Shown: positions 10,284-21,959, numbered from the stretch's first letter. The stretch is 64,000 nt of DNA from Phallusia mammillata (GCA_003260075.1 QLIY01000381.1:1-64000), one strand, 5' to 3'. Notes: generated by a model not told the origin, from the letters alone. Numbers and translations are program-made.

Positions 10284-13200
10284 CTAAACGGATTTTAGAA
10301 TCAAAAATTGGTTGCGGACCCTGTACAGATTTCGCATGGTTTTGCCCAATGCTTCAAAAAACGGCATTTCATCGTACTGAACGTCGTGCTTGCGACATAT
10401 CTCTCGGATGAAGGAAGAAACTTCTCGAAGGCGGTTTCTAGGTAAACGAGGAAAGCAGTGGTGCTCGTGATGAAAGTTGAGTCCACCGTGGAACCAGTCC
10501 ATCCACCAAGGACAGGTGATGTTTAAATTGCACTCGATCATGGCCCTGTAGTGATCCTGCAAATAGAAAATAAGACAATTTGGCACTTATATCTTTAATA
10601 GAAACGTCTGAATAAGACAACCATTTAAAAAAACAGAGCTAAGAATCTAAACCAGGGGTGCACAACCTTTTTGGGGGGGGGGGAAAAATAATNNNNNNNN
10701 NNNNNNNNNNNNNNNNNNNNNNNNNNNNNNNNNNNNNNNNNNNNNNNNNNNNNNNNNNNNNNNNNNNNNNNNNNNNNNNNNNNNNNNNNNNNNNNNNNNN
10801 NNNNNNNNNNNNNNNNNNNNNNNNNNNNNNNNNNNNNNNNNNNNNNNNNNNNNNNNNNNNNNNNNNNNNNNNNNNNNNNNNNNNNNNNNNNNNNNNNNNN
10901 NNNNNNNNNNNNNNNNNNNNNNNNNNNNNNNNNNNNNNNNNNNNNNNNNNNNNNNNNNNNNNNNNNNNNNNNNNNNNNNNNNNNNNNNNNNNNNNNNNNN
11001 NNNNNNNNNNNNNNNNNNNNNNNNNNNNNNNNNNNNNNNNNNNNNNNNNNNNNNNNNNNNNNNNNNNNNNNNNNNNNNNNNNNNNNNNNNNNNNNNNNNN
11101 NNNNNNNNNNNNNNNNNNNNNNNNNNNNNNNNNNNNNNNNNNNNNNNNNNNNNNNNNNNNNNNNNNNNNNNNNNNNNNNNNNNNNNNNNNNNNNNNNNNN
11201 NNNNNNNNNNNNNNNNNNNNNNNNNNNNNNNNNNNNNNNNNNNNNNNNNNNNNNNNNNNNNNNNNNNNNNNNNNNNNNNNNNNNNNNNNNNNNNNNNNNT
11301 TACTAGGCTGGTAATATTCTTTACAGTCTTACAAAATCTATTTAATGCAGTTTGAAAGTCAAAATATTTAGCAAAAGAGTTTTTTTACGTCACGGCCGCC
11401 AGTGCATATATTTTGATAAACATGTTCACGGCCGCACAAAATCGTCTATTCGGCCGCATGCGGTCGTACGGCCGCAGGTTGTGCACCCCTGATCTAAACC
11501 ATTGGTAACTAAAGCGGGGTTTAGAAATCCCATATGTGTTCCTGGAAGTGTTCGATGAAATTCGAGAAAATTACTAAGCATAGCAATTGTAAATTGATTA
11601 AAATCAGATCTTAAACCTCCAAAAGGTATTTTTAAATGACTTACGAAATAAAAAATGGACTTTTTTAGTTGTCTTGTTTTGTAAGGTCACGCACACACAC
11701 CAGTAACATACTACCACTGCATTGTAAGCGGGCCAAAAATGGGGGATCCCAAAAGTAGAAGCCCCAAACCCGGCTTGACGTATTTTTTGTTTTAAATACA
11801 TCGGGTTTAAAAGTTGGTAAAAATGCGGGAAAAATGAGGCCAAGTTTAAAGTCAGGCGCGAATTAAGCGCGCTTTGTTAAAACTCAAGCCCGAGCCGAAT
11901 TACAACTCTGTACTAGAGTTTACAAATTCAATTTGTAACAGTTTTGGCTGATAAATTTGTTTAAAAAAGTAAATAAAATATATTCTTCAGAAACAATCAA
12001 GGTTTAAGGCAAAAAGGGCTTAGAACTTTTGACATAATCTGTCCGTTTATAAGTACGAAGGTTGAGAACCAGCAGTGCTTTAATAATTGTTACCATCGTA
12101 AGCTTTTCTTGCATGTCGAAAAATCTCTTGCTGGGGGGGGGGAAAGGTTGGGAACCAGCAGTGCTTTAACAATTGTTACCATCGTAAGCTTTTCTTGCAT
12201 GTCGAAAAATCTCTTGCTGTAGTGATTGAGAAGCAGTTGGATGTGAAGAATTCCTTCTCCAAGACAGCCCATGCCGTACACAATGAAAACGGTAGTCCAC
12301 GATGTGAAATGAGAAAAAAGGTAAGAAACCCAAACCCAGTGAAATAACCAAGCAACCCACACGTCCAAACGCCGCTCCAGACGCATTGAATCAACAATGA
12401 TCCCGAAACGACCGACGCAGATACAAAGGGGCAGGAATGTTAGATGCTGAATCTGTTAAATAAAGTAACAAAAATGTATCACATTATTTCCCTATTCAAT
12501 AGGCATTGGAACTCTTAACTAAACTCAGTTTTAAGTGTATAACACGAACAAGACAGTCAGTAACATTTTATTGTTATTAAACTTATATGTAAAACTGTAG
12601 GACATAATAATACGCAAGTTGCAAGTAAACAACGAAAAAAAAACAATATGCGAGAAACGAGTGATACTTGTAGGAATTCTAATGACAATAGAAAAGTTAT
12701 ACCATCTCAAAAAACTCACCGCAGAACTCACAACTTACTTTAACAAGAGCTCTGTGCAGCTTGCTTCTACGAAAAGGAAATATCTTCTCATTTTGGGCCC
12801 ACGTCTCCTCGTCGGGGGGGGGGACAGATACAAAGGGGCAGGAACGTTAGGTGCTGAATCTGTTAAATAAGGTAACAAATATGTATTACATTTTCCCCAT
12901 TTAATAAGCATAGGAGCTCTCAACAAAAATCAGTTGAGGAATATAACATAATATAATACGAAACATAATATAATATGTAGGACATAATAATACGAAAGTT
13001 TGAAAATATACAACACACAAAAACCTCAAAAATAAAGAGAAGTCAGTGGTACTATTAAGAATTCTATTTACAATACAAAGGTTAAACCATCTAAAAAAAA
13101 CTCACTGCTAAAACTTAAAACTTACTTTAACAAGAGCTCTGTGCAGTTTGCCTCTACGAAAAGGAAATATCTTCTCATTTTGGGCCCACGTCTCCTCGTC

Positions 13201-15202
13201 AGCTTGTGGGTCGATAAATCCGGTCGCCGAATCAACAGTATTGGTGAGAGAATGATGAACTATGTGCTCATCTTTCCACCATCTCGCACTTACGCCGAAG
13301 CAGAATGTTCCAAAAAACACTCCAACTCTTTCGTCCAACTTTCGCTTTCGCGTTAGCTATGTAGAACATATTTTTCATAGTAAATTAGTTAAGCGAATAA
13401 CAATGATATAAAAAGTGACAAGCCACAAAACAATTGATTTAACTAAAGTGGTAACATTTTCACCCGATCTGACAACACTCCACCACGTTTGATACAATAG
13501 TATCTATTTTAAAGATGCTATTTGCAAACGATTAATGTACCGAAACTGTAGAAGTTGGACATAAAACACGCAAAAAAGTCCCCTTACATGTTTTAGCACG
13601 ATTTATTGCCTTGCAGCCTATCTAACGTGACGCCGTAGTTACTAAAATGTTGTATGAAGTGACTTATGCTTCCGGCCCTGACAATGGGCTTTTGTATCGA
13701 AAACAATCAACTTAACTTATGGGCAAAACAGTCCGCCACGCCCGCACAATGCATTTTCATGCATGCAAATTGAAAACCTTTTTGTTGTTATTCATATAAT
13801 TAGCTTTACCTTAGCTTAACTTTTCAGTGAACTAATAACTTTACAAGAAATAGGTACATTGAAAAGTGAGTAAAAGCCCTCTTTAAGTGATTTAAATTTT
13901 ATGTTCCATTTGCTCTTGTTTTAACACTGTGATTTGTGACGTAATAGTTCAGGTAGAATGCAGTAAATGTACCTACCTGACTGTGCATATAATCATGCAT
14001 GAGCATCCCGGTTTGTTGCCAGAATAAAGCCATCATAGCTCCACACACAATCCTTCCAAGTGCGTTTTCGTTTGCCCTTCCACTTAAGATGAACCAAGCC
14101 AAAAGTCCGAGTAAGGAAAGGGCTTGCAGGCACTTGCCGAGGCACCATCGAAAACTGATTACAGAGTTGAAGATTACAAGGTTTTACTGTCAATGCCTTG
14201 TTTAATAAACTGTGTTGAGTGCTCACCTATTGTCATAGTAGCCTTTACTACGCAGCATCATTTCCAACTGATTCATATCTTCACCGAAAGGGTCCGCAGC
14301 GTATTTGTACGATCCAACTAGGTTAAATCATTACAATTAAATGCTCAATGTATGGAAGGTTTGGTACACAGTAGACCTACAGTGACCATTGTGACAACGA
14401 TAATAAAAAGGAAAGGAACAAGTTTAAAAGTGGTGCAGCAGGTCAGAGATGTTCAAAACAGACTGTTGTTTTCCATTAGGCTACAACCGTATGGGGGGGG
14501 GGGCAGTAGACCTACAGTGACCATTGTGAAAACGATAATAAAAAGGAAAGGAACAAGTTTAAAAGTGGTGCAGCAGGTTAGAGATGTTCAAAACAGACTG
14601 TTGTTTTCCATTAGGCTACAACCGTATGTGTATAAATCGTCATTTCCGGGCGTGGCAAACTAGGCGTTTGTGCGGGGACCGATGTGTTGACAATATACAC
14701 ATCGCCCTTCACGAATTAATCAAAAGCATAATTTTTTCACCACGATAATTAAAACATTAGGTCGAAGTTAAAGACTTTAAGTACCGCAAAATCTCATTAT
14801 TTTCACGGACAATTAAAAAAATACAACTTATACAGTTCCATCACAATTGCGGTGCAAGATAGGGCCATTTCCCGTGCTACTGCTGGTTAGTTTGCGCCTG
14901 AATTCGTTTACTAACTTATACACACCTGCTTTTCTACTTTTGACGACGTTGAATTTGTGCATACCGTCCATAACGTGCGTAGCGTCCCTTCCTACAAAAT
15001 GTCTGATGACGTCACCACCGGGATGCTTATCCATAAACTGTGAAACGTCATACCACTTTCCTCTGTATCCTATAAGTTGGCGACTTTCCCGACAAATCTC
15101 CGCTGTGTCGTCTCTTGATGCGTTTCTATTTTGCGATACGTCATTTTGTTGTCTTGTCAGTTCGATGGTTTCTTGGCTATTCGAACCTCGGTTCGGAGTC
15201 AT
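10284..15202 (-). CDS. cytochrome b5-fusion (front-end) fatty-acid desaturase
   Basis: Six minus-strand exons with matching phases: 15202-14926, 14317-14227, 14154-13977, 13356-13126, 12452-12180, 10556-10284, giving 440 codons plus stop, typical for the family. Residues about 40-92 form a cytochrome b5 domain with the heme motif HPGG at 60-63 and H82 as likely second ligand. Three histidine boxes follow: HDYMH at 176-180, HIVHH at 213-217 and HHEHH at 379-383, separated by hydrophobic segments of an ER-membrane desaturase. Such enzymes insert a double bond between an existing one and the carboxyl end of a fatty acid, or desaturate sphingoid bases, using electrons from the fused b5. In box 3 the usual Q is H. 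The last intron holds a hAT element and an N gap; partial extra copies of exons 4 and 5 (12730-12860, 12058-12132) are probably second-haplotype sequence. An upstream 5' exon joining at about 15293 is possible. Substrate cannot be read from sequence. Confidence 0.88.
10653..11491. mobile_element. hAT element with perfect 8-bp target duplication
   Basis: Termini CAGGGGTGCACAACC and GGTTGTGCACCCCTG are perfect inverted repeats, and ATCTAAAC flanks both sides (10645-10652, 11492-11499). Apparent length is 839 bp, including the N gap, so internal coding capacity is unknown. Subterminal GGCCGC repeats are present. It lies in the last desaturase intron. Confidence 0.9.
10693..11299. other. assembly gap (607 N)
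   Basis: A run of N inside the last intron of the desaturase gene and inside a hAT element; directly preceded by an 11-G run at 10673-10683. Confidence 0.99.
11716..11910. mobile_element. degenerate CAGAGTTGCAAG-family copy
   Basis: Ends in TTACAACTCTG with CCCGAGCC just inside, and begins near ATTGTAAGCGGGCC, matching the 3859-4252 element. The target duplication is not clear (only part of TACTACCA/TACTAGAG agrees). Confidence 0.5.
12058..12218. repeat. haplotype duplication across a 10-G join: end of desaturase exon 5
   Basis: 12058-12132 and 12144-12218 are near-identical and contain the 3' end of exon 5 with its donor. They are separated by ten G (12133-12142). Only the right copy is continuous with the rest of exon 5. 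Confidence 0.85.
12417..13201. repeat. haplotype duplication across a 10-G join: exon 4/5 interval of the desaturase
   Basis: The intron and part of exon 4 at 12417-12813 recur at 12824-13201 with substitutions and small indels; ten G (12814-12823) separate them. This creates a truncated extra exon 4 and an extra exon 5 acceptor. Confidence 0.88.
14371..14625. repeat. haplotype duplication across an 11-G join, desaturase intron 1
   Basis: 14371-14492 and 14504-14625 are nearly identical (two substitutions noticed), separated by G at 14493-14503. Intronic, so the gene model is unaffected. Confidence 0.88.
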
Positions 15203-15419
15203 TTTTCTTTGTATTTCTAAAGCTCGTGCCGTCCTACACACTGCCAGTAGAATTTCGCCTTGCCTTCGCTGGCGTTCGCTCAGATTTCCGGCTGAAAAGA
15301 ACAATGCGCTTATGAAGCCTTAGAGTGCACTAAGCCACATTTAAACCTTTTGACCATATTGTACACATAGCTGATTTTCATACTACATGCAAACTGAAAC
15401 ACACCATCAAGCAGCGCCT

Positions 15420-15734
15420 TGCTTTTACAATGCGTTGGTGGCCGGGCTCTATACATCCGCCACCGTGCTTAGCTATTTTCATTGACCTCTCATGACGGTT
15501 TTTGTTCCTTTCCCAAACATACGGTGGTTAGGTACGTCACGCAGTCAAACACTACGTATACACACGAAGAACCGGTGTGTTGTAACAACACGCCAATTTT
15601 GAAGCCGTATACAGGGGGGGGGGGTGCTTTTACAATGCGTTGGTGACCGGGCTCTATACATCCGCCACCGTGCTTAGCTATTTTCATGACCTCTCATGAC
15701 GGTTTTTGTTCCTTTCCCAAACATACGGTGGTTA
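15420..15734. repeat. haplotype duplication across an 11-G join
   Basis: 15420-15535 recurs at 15625-15734, with G runs at 15614-15624 and 15735-15744. Non-coding, upstream of the desaturase. Confidence 0.85.
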
Positions 15735-15744
15735 GGGGGGGGGG

Positions 15745-16470
15745 AAGCTAAAAACACTTAACACTGCGTATAAAAAAACAAATTGAACAGTGGATAGATA
15801 AAAAATGAACAGTAAATATACAAAAAAGGGGGGGGGGACGTGCTATCAAACAGCACACCTGTAGTGTTGCCTACGACTGCAGTTTCACGACACACCTAGT
15901 GTGTCGTTCAAACACACTACCTCATAGAACACGCATGTTGCGTGTTGCCAAGAGTAAGTATCAAAGCACAATACAGCAAATACCGTGTTGTTTTTATTAC
16001 ATGGTGCAGAAAGGAACAGTGCATAATAAATAAGAAAGAAAAGTTATCAAAGAACAAAAATAAGGAACACTGGATATAAAAAAGGTAAAAACACTTAACA
16101 CTGCGTATAAAAAACAAATTGAACAGTGAATAGATAAAAAATGAACAGTAAACATACAAAAAAAATTGAACACTGAATATAAAAAAAGAACATAAAAAAC
16201 AGTTGCGGCACAGTGAATTTTTTCACAGTAATTAATTAAACGCACAAACTGGGGGGGGGGCTAAAAACACTTAACACTGCGTATAAAAAACAGATTGAAC
16301 AGTGAATATACAAAAAAATTGAACAGTGAATAGATAAAAAAATGAACAGTAAACATACAAAAAAAATTGAACAGTGAATATATAAAAAAATTGAACACTG
16401 AATATAAAAAAAGAACATAAAAAACAATTGCGGCACAGTGAATTTTTTCACAGTAATTAATTAAACGCAC
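15745..16470. repeat. AT-rich minisatellite repeated in three contig pieces
   Basis: A unit of about 18-20 bp built on TTGAACAGTGAATA followed by a TATAAAAAA-type stretch is repeated irregularly. The block start (CTAAAAACACTTAACACTG) occurs three times, next to G runs 15735-15744, 15828-15837 and 16251-16260. Phe/Ile/Cys-rich frames on the minus strand are products of this repeat. Confidence 0.8.
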
Positions 16471-16496
16471 AAACTAAAATTTAAACCCAGCCCTTT

Positions 16497-17617
16497 TTAA
16501 TTTGCCATAAAAGGTCTCGACCTTGCTGGGTCTAAGCACCCTTTTTTGTGGGAGGCCTGCAAACTATAGGCCCCATGTTCTTTTAAAATGAGGTCCTCCA
16601 CAAAGTAGGAGAAGTTTTTAACCTCCTTGGGGTATTCGATATTGAAGGCATAATGACATGCAAACCACAGGGTTACACAATAAAAAAATCCTTTAAATCC
16701 TTTAATTCGGCAATGCACATATCACCTACCCACAAAAAAGCTTGAAGTATCCGGCCATCATCTTCATTCAGAACAATACACGGATACTTAGGCATGTTTC
16801 CAGGTTGGTCCTGTCAATAAAATAGCCAATATTACAACATCTTTAGACAAACATACAAATTGTAATAACTTTTTTTGCTGTAAGTAATACATGGAAACAA
16901 GTATTTTAGAGTTTTATGTAGATTTAATACAATTTCCTACCTTTGCCAATAAAAAAATGCGGGGGGGGGGCCATCTTTAGACAAACATACAAATTGTAAT
17001 ACCTTTTTTTTGTAAGTAATACATGGAAACAAGTATTTTAGAGCTTTAAGTAGACTTAATACAATTTCCTACCTTTGCCAATAAAAAAATGCTCCTGCTC
17101 TGCTTTTGAGCCACTTCTTTCTCTGCGTGTCTCAGCAGAGCTAGCATTTGTTTGCCAGATGGTTCCTCATCATCTGGCACATTAATTGTGTCATTTGTCT
17201 TTATAAGGCTGCAAAACAACATATGTTAAAAAAAGTTGAAATGTAACGTAAAAAAATGACATATGTAATAGTATTTACATGTTGAAGATTTCTTCCTGTT
17301 TTTCTTTGCTATATTCTTCTAAATCCGAAATGGTGGGGGATAACAGAAAGCCACCAAGTGCAATTATCTACAAACAATAAAATAAGTGTCACAAATAACA
17401 ACCAAAACTCCTAAACACAGATAACATTTTGAAACTACAATACAAATTTTGCTTGTACAGATTCAGCAATCATAATATTCATTGAATATTTACCACATAA
17501 GGTTTTTGGAGGAATCCAAATTCTTTAAAGGTTTCCTCCATTTTCCGTGGTGTTTCTGTTATCCACTTTTTAAAAAGTGGAGCCAATTGCCTATAAAGCC
17601 GTTTAATTGTTGATGAT
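16497..17617 (-). pseudogene. unrecognised multi-exon gene, probably frameshifted in its last exon
   Basis: Exons with consistent phases: 17617-17494, 17367-17279, 17208-17073 and 16810-16497; an earlier 5' part must exist. The product reads as a charged helical region (IKRLYRQLAPLFKKW), a hydrophobic-acidic stretch (IIALGGFLLSPTISDLEEY), an acidic linker, then DQPGNMPKYPCIVLNEDDGR and a carboxy-terminal part containing FNIEYPKEVKNF. In the last exon the frame is lost at a run of seven T on the minus strand (plus 16682-16688): one extra T would join the two open parts. This could be a sequencing or assembly slip, since a haplotype junction lies just upstream at 16961-16970, or a real disabling mutation. 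The carboxy-terminal FN-I-x-YPK pattern reminds me of a dispersed, uncharacterised animal family, but I cannot name it. Confidence 0.5.
16838..17091. repeat. haplotype duplication across a 10-G join in the unknown gene
   Basis: 16838-16960 and 16972-17091 match with substitutions; ten G (16961-16970) lie between. Copy 1 includes only the end of the exon finishing at 17073. Confidence 0.85.
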
Positions 17618-19068
17618 CTAAATCTTTTGTCATCAGTAAGTGTGCATTATTAATTTCAAAAAAAATGAAGTACTTACTTCGTAATAACTTATGAAACAAC
17701 ACACTGTTTTTTTTAGTGTAGTATAAGTATATTGGGTCAAAAAACTTAAACATGATTAAGATTGAAATGACTAATAACAACGTGACGAAAATACGGTATG
17801 GGCTACTTTGAAAGCGTCAAGTCAGTGTACTGTCATTCGTGTCTAATGTGTAGAGCAATAACCGGGTTTTTTGAAAATATTTTTAACGGTCATGTTGGTA
17901 AAACCCCTTCAAACAAGACCGAAAACCATGCACTGATCGTCCCCGCAAAGCAGTTGACAAACCGGTTGACAACTTTTTGCACAAGTCTGGTCAAACTGTG
18001 TGTTTCATTGGTAAAGTTTCAAGCCCCTGTAATTACTGAATTTTACCTGGCGAAAAGTTTGTGTCATATATCCCGTTTCCATGGCCGTTGGTCCGATCGG
18101 ACTTTTCCGCTATTTCAGTCCGATCGGACGCAATAAGGAATGACTCAGCATTTTTTTCAGTGTTTTCGCGGACCTCCTCGCGAAAAGGACTTTTGAAAGT
18201 CCGATCGGACGAACGGCCATGGAAACGGGATAATAGTGTGCGTAAACTTCTTTCCATAAAGTGGTGCTATTTTACTGTTTTGTCAGGTCAACCTTGTATT
18301 ACCATTGCACAAAACATGTCAGCATTCCACACCACTCAACATATTGTCTCTTAAATCACAGTAGCCTTATGGTAAGCCGCATTTTAACATCCCAATGCTT
18401 AGCTGACCGAGCACACCGGTTCAAAACATAGAAGTGCAAGTGCAATAAATCTTGTGCACGAATCAACACACCTATTACGGGTACATGACAAGGGATAAGG
18501 TAAGCATGCTTGTAGGATTTATGACGTAATTCATCTACGTTTCACGGTCAACCGGGTCACGTGAGGCGCTGATTACCAAATGTTGCTAATCCGCGTGAAG
18601 TTTTAAAAGCAAGAAACGCTGGCAGAATCACAATCAGATGCAGTCAACCACCAGTCGGAGGTAAGACAAGGATAGAAACGAGCCCTAATTATTAAAAGCA
18701 TATAGTAAATGGTAGTCACACATGGTATTTTAGCGCAAGGTTTTAGCCACGTTAAAAGACAGGTCGAGCGATATATGTTGTTCACTTTGGTAGTATTTCT
18801 TATCGCACATAAATTGCGTACATTGCCATAAGATCTGCGAAGAACATTAACACTGTTACTAACGTGAAGCATCGCGTTGCGTCAGAATCATTCCAATTTT
18901 TGACAGGCGCGTTGACAGCCGCGCGCGTACATTACGAATCCCTGACTAGTCAACGTTCATTGCCCAATGGCCAGTCAGTATTACCGCACACAGAAAGTGG
19001 AGTGGACATGAAGACCTATTGTTTTACTTCTACAGTCCCATAACTGACCAGAAGGCGCATTGCAGCGC
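17618..19068. other. intergenic between the unknown gene and MARP
   Basis: Contains the 160-bp MITE below and the divergent 5' flanks of both genes. No further gene recognised. Confidence 0.5.
18071..18230. mobile_element. 160-bp MITE with long terminal inverted repeats and TA flanks
   Basis: The outer 20 bases (TCCCGTTTCCATGGCCGTTG) are inverted at the other end with one mismatch, and the match continues through GTCCGATCGGACTTT. TA lies on both sides (18069-18070, 18231-18232), as expected for a mariner/Tc1-like duplication. The 12-bp palindrome GTCCGATCGGAC occurs three times (18091, 18118, 18199). Confidence 0.85.
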
Positions 19069-21740
19069 ATGAAAAGACAGTGCAAAGCAGGATTTGGGGT
19101 AAGCATGTTACGCAAAAGTTTAAATTACGATGCGGCTGCACCGGCCAAGCCGTCACTCTCGCCCACCCCGAGCAGAAAGACTTCGACAAATGAGAAACGA
19201 AAGGTTTCTAGAGTTCACCGAGGACGGATGCATTTTCTCAATGATGCTGATGAGGTAACTTTAGGTTGTATTTTGCATTAAGATTTACAATGCTTTATCA
19301 AACTATAAAGCCGTAATTCGTTCATTAACATAGACACACAACTATAAAATATTGCTGTTTATTAACGGATGTTCTGAGTATAACTAATAAGCCGTCTGAC
19401 ATTTGATTAGAAATATGTCACTTATTAGTTAATGTATCTTTTGCCTTGATTTAGCCCGATCCTGTGCAACCTGTTTCAAAGTACGACTTTTTCATGGCGG
19501 CATCTAGCGGCAAGATAAAAACTGTCCGAAAATATTTGGACGATGGCGGTGATGTGAATGCAATGGACTCAGTAAGATCAATTGTTTTGTCACTTTGAAA
19601 CACGATGCATGGCCCCAAAAAGCAATTTGATTAAAAACAGAACTACCAGTCTGCAATGTGTATTCTTTATGCACAACTTCTCTGGAAGTTGTGTTTTTAA
19701 TTAAATTTCATCACTTTATCTGCTAAAAAAATAACATCTATGGATAACAACTAAATTAGCATTTTTAAATCACGCACAATTTCACCACAACGGTTTAAAC
19801 AAGCTCAAATGAAACTCAATACAAAGTACTTCTAACTGACTCGTATTATACGTTCCAACTTTAATAAAAATTTTGCTCTCTCTTTAAAACAGTGCCAGAG
19901 AACAGCTCTGCATCGCGCGTCGTTGTACGAACAACAGGCGATCGTTGATCTTCTTCTACAACGCGGAGCCGATGTAAATAGCTCAGATAAGGTAACAAAC
20001 CATGTACGACACGAATGCCTGATGGGTAGGGCAATAAAGTGTATGGAAATAGAGGCACGAAAAACTTATTATGCTTGTTGAAGCTCACAAAGAAATTGTG
20101 GGCATGAAAATTGGATATTTGTGACAATTTTGATTAGTTTGGATAATATATTTAATGTAAATTAAAAATGCTTGTATTTCCAGCTTTTAAACACACCTCT
20201 TCATTGGGCGTGCAGGGGTACGAAACTCGAAATAGTACAACTATTGATGAGTTACAATGCTAAAGTCAACACAAGGGACAAGGTAAAGCTTTCAAACGAT
20301 ATCAGTAAAACGGAATGCAAAGCTCGACGATTTAAAGTTGACGAAGCCATTTGCTTAACGTTAATCTTCAACCTCATACCGGTGACTTTTCGCTTTGACG
20401 TCAAACTACTCCATTACCCGCTGAACAAACCAACATTAAACTTTTAAACAAACTATTGCCACACGTGTTGTTTGACTACACACGTGTAGTCGGAAATGTC
20501 GGGCCAAAGTGTTACCAATCACCGGAAAAATATAACCGCTTTTATTTTGCAGTTGAGAAACGCACCTATACACGTGGCCACAAGGGTTGGATTTGTGGAG
20601 TGCGTGGATTACTTGTTGGAATGCGGTGCGGACATTAATATGCGTGATAGCGAGGGTGACACGCCAATACATGATGCTGTAAGGCTGGGCAGGCCCAAGG
20701 TCGTAAGGTCGTTGATACTTCACGGTGCCGATATGAGCAGCAAAAACAAGGTGATTTCGCATTAATGAGCTTGTTGTTAAATCCACTGAGTTCATTCTTG
20801 TTCATCTTTTTGCCTTTTCCTTTTTTTCTTATTTTTGTTCAAATCCACATTTTAAAGAAGTCTGTGTTTTTTCCTTGTTATCGTAAAAAAGCATTTTAGG
20901 AAGTCTGCTTTATCCCAATAAAGTGTAATTTCGAATCATTATGACCCATGGTTGAGACAAGGGAAGGGTGACACTTTTTTACTCCATGGACAAATGCTTT
21001 TTTTAATCGGTCATTTTTCTGTTCGTAAAAACGTGATAACCTTTAATATAATAACTAAGTAACATATTTTCAAATGGCGCTTAATGTCCTTCATTGAACA
21101 TGTCTTCAAGTCCCACATCTACGCATTCGTTTTATGTGTATGAAATTTTTTTTCACAGAGTGGCAAAACAGCCGTGGACATGGTACAAGTGTGGTACAAC
21201 AACACCAAAGAGGCTTTACATAAAGCAGAAGAGGAACGAATTCGCAAAGGAATCAACGTGGAAAAGCTTGCTGACGAGATGGATATAGATTCTTGGGACG
21301 GAGATTTCGAGTTTCAAGGCAGCAGCTGTTCAAAAGATTGTGAAAAAGACGAGCAAACGTCAGAAGAATCCAATGAACCAAGTTTAAGTCAAATTGCCAG
21401 TTCTTTGGCAGAACAACAAATCAATACGAATGAAATGTGCCAGCAGACATCGACAAATGATGACTTAAGCAAAGAAGAGACCACTGTTGGAACAGAACCC
21501 AAATGCGATGTCCCAGCACCTTTAGCTCTTGTGGAAACGGCATCTACTCAAAGCGAAGACACAGTTACATCGACTGAGACCACTTCTCCACCTCCCAAAT
21601 CTCTAAAGTTTGATCTTTCCCAAATCCACCAAGCTTCAGTTGAGGAAATTGAAGAAATCATGTCACCCTCCATGGAACAGCCGGAACACGGTCGCTTAGT
21701 CTTGTACCACCGACGATCCATATCTGGCAACGAAGTTTAA
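19069..21740 (+). CDS. ankrd1: muscle ankyrin repeat protein (MARP), ANKRD1/ANKRD2-like
   Basis: Six plus-strand exons, every intron in phase 0: 19069-19254, 19455-19571, 19893-19991, 20184-20282, 20553-20750, 21159-21740; 426 aa. The first in-frame ATG is at 19069; a second Met lies close downstream. A basic, Ser/Pro-rich amino end leads into about five ankyrin repeats from residue about 70 (KYDFFMAASSGKIKTVRKYL, QRTALHRASLYEQQAIVDLL, NTPLHWACRGTKLEIVQLLM, APIHVATRVGFVECVDYLLE, GDTPIHDAVRLGRPKVVRSL). Exons 3 and 4 are exactly 99 nt and exon 5 is 198 nt, one and two repeats. The repeat order and the GDTPxHDAVRL and SGKTxxDMV segments match vertebrate MARPs, which bind titin or act in the nucleus in stressed muscle. 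The carboxy end is unlike theirs: about 150 acidic, Ser/Thr-rich residues follow the last repeat. An AATAAA lies at 21954. Confidence 0.85.
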
Positions 21741-21953
21741 CTGACACATTTGGATTTCGGAATGAACAGATTTACGTTTAGTCTGGTCCGAGCAACCGCG
21801 CTTAATAGCATGTACTGGACCAGTCTACTTCATATAATATTTTTGTAGTATGAAAGGTGCATATTGATTTTGTTTTTACTAGTGAATGAATGGAACATTA
21901 TTTGGCATTTGATGTAGTACTGTCCTTATCTAAAGTCATTAACATTTCAAAAA

Positions 21954-21959
21954 AATAAA
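21954..21959 (+). terminator. polyadenylation signal of the MARP gene
   Basis: Canonical AATAAA about 215 nt beyond the MARP stop codon at 21738-21740, in an A-rich stretch. No gene on the plus strand follows for almost 20 kb. Confidence 0.6.

Noticed and set aside
10658..11314. 218-aa open frame
   Set aside because: It consists almost entirely of N and so cannot be a gene call.
15750..16440. Regular short repeats considered as a CRISPR array
   Set aside because: Units are AT-rich, irregular and contiguous without unique spacers, in a eukaryotic genome.
15917..16470. Several Phe/Ile/Cys-rich minus-strand frames
   Set aside because: They are translations of the AT-rich minisatellite and its duplicated pieces.
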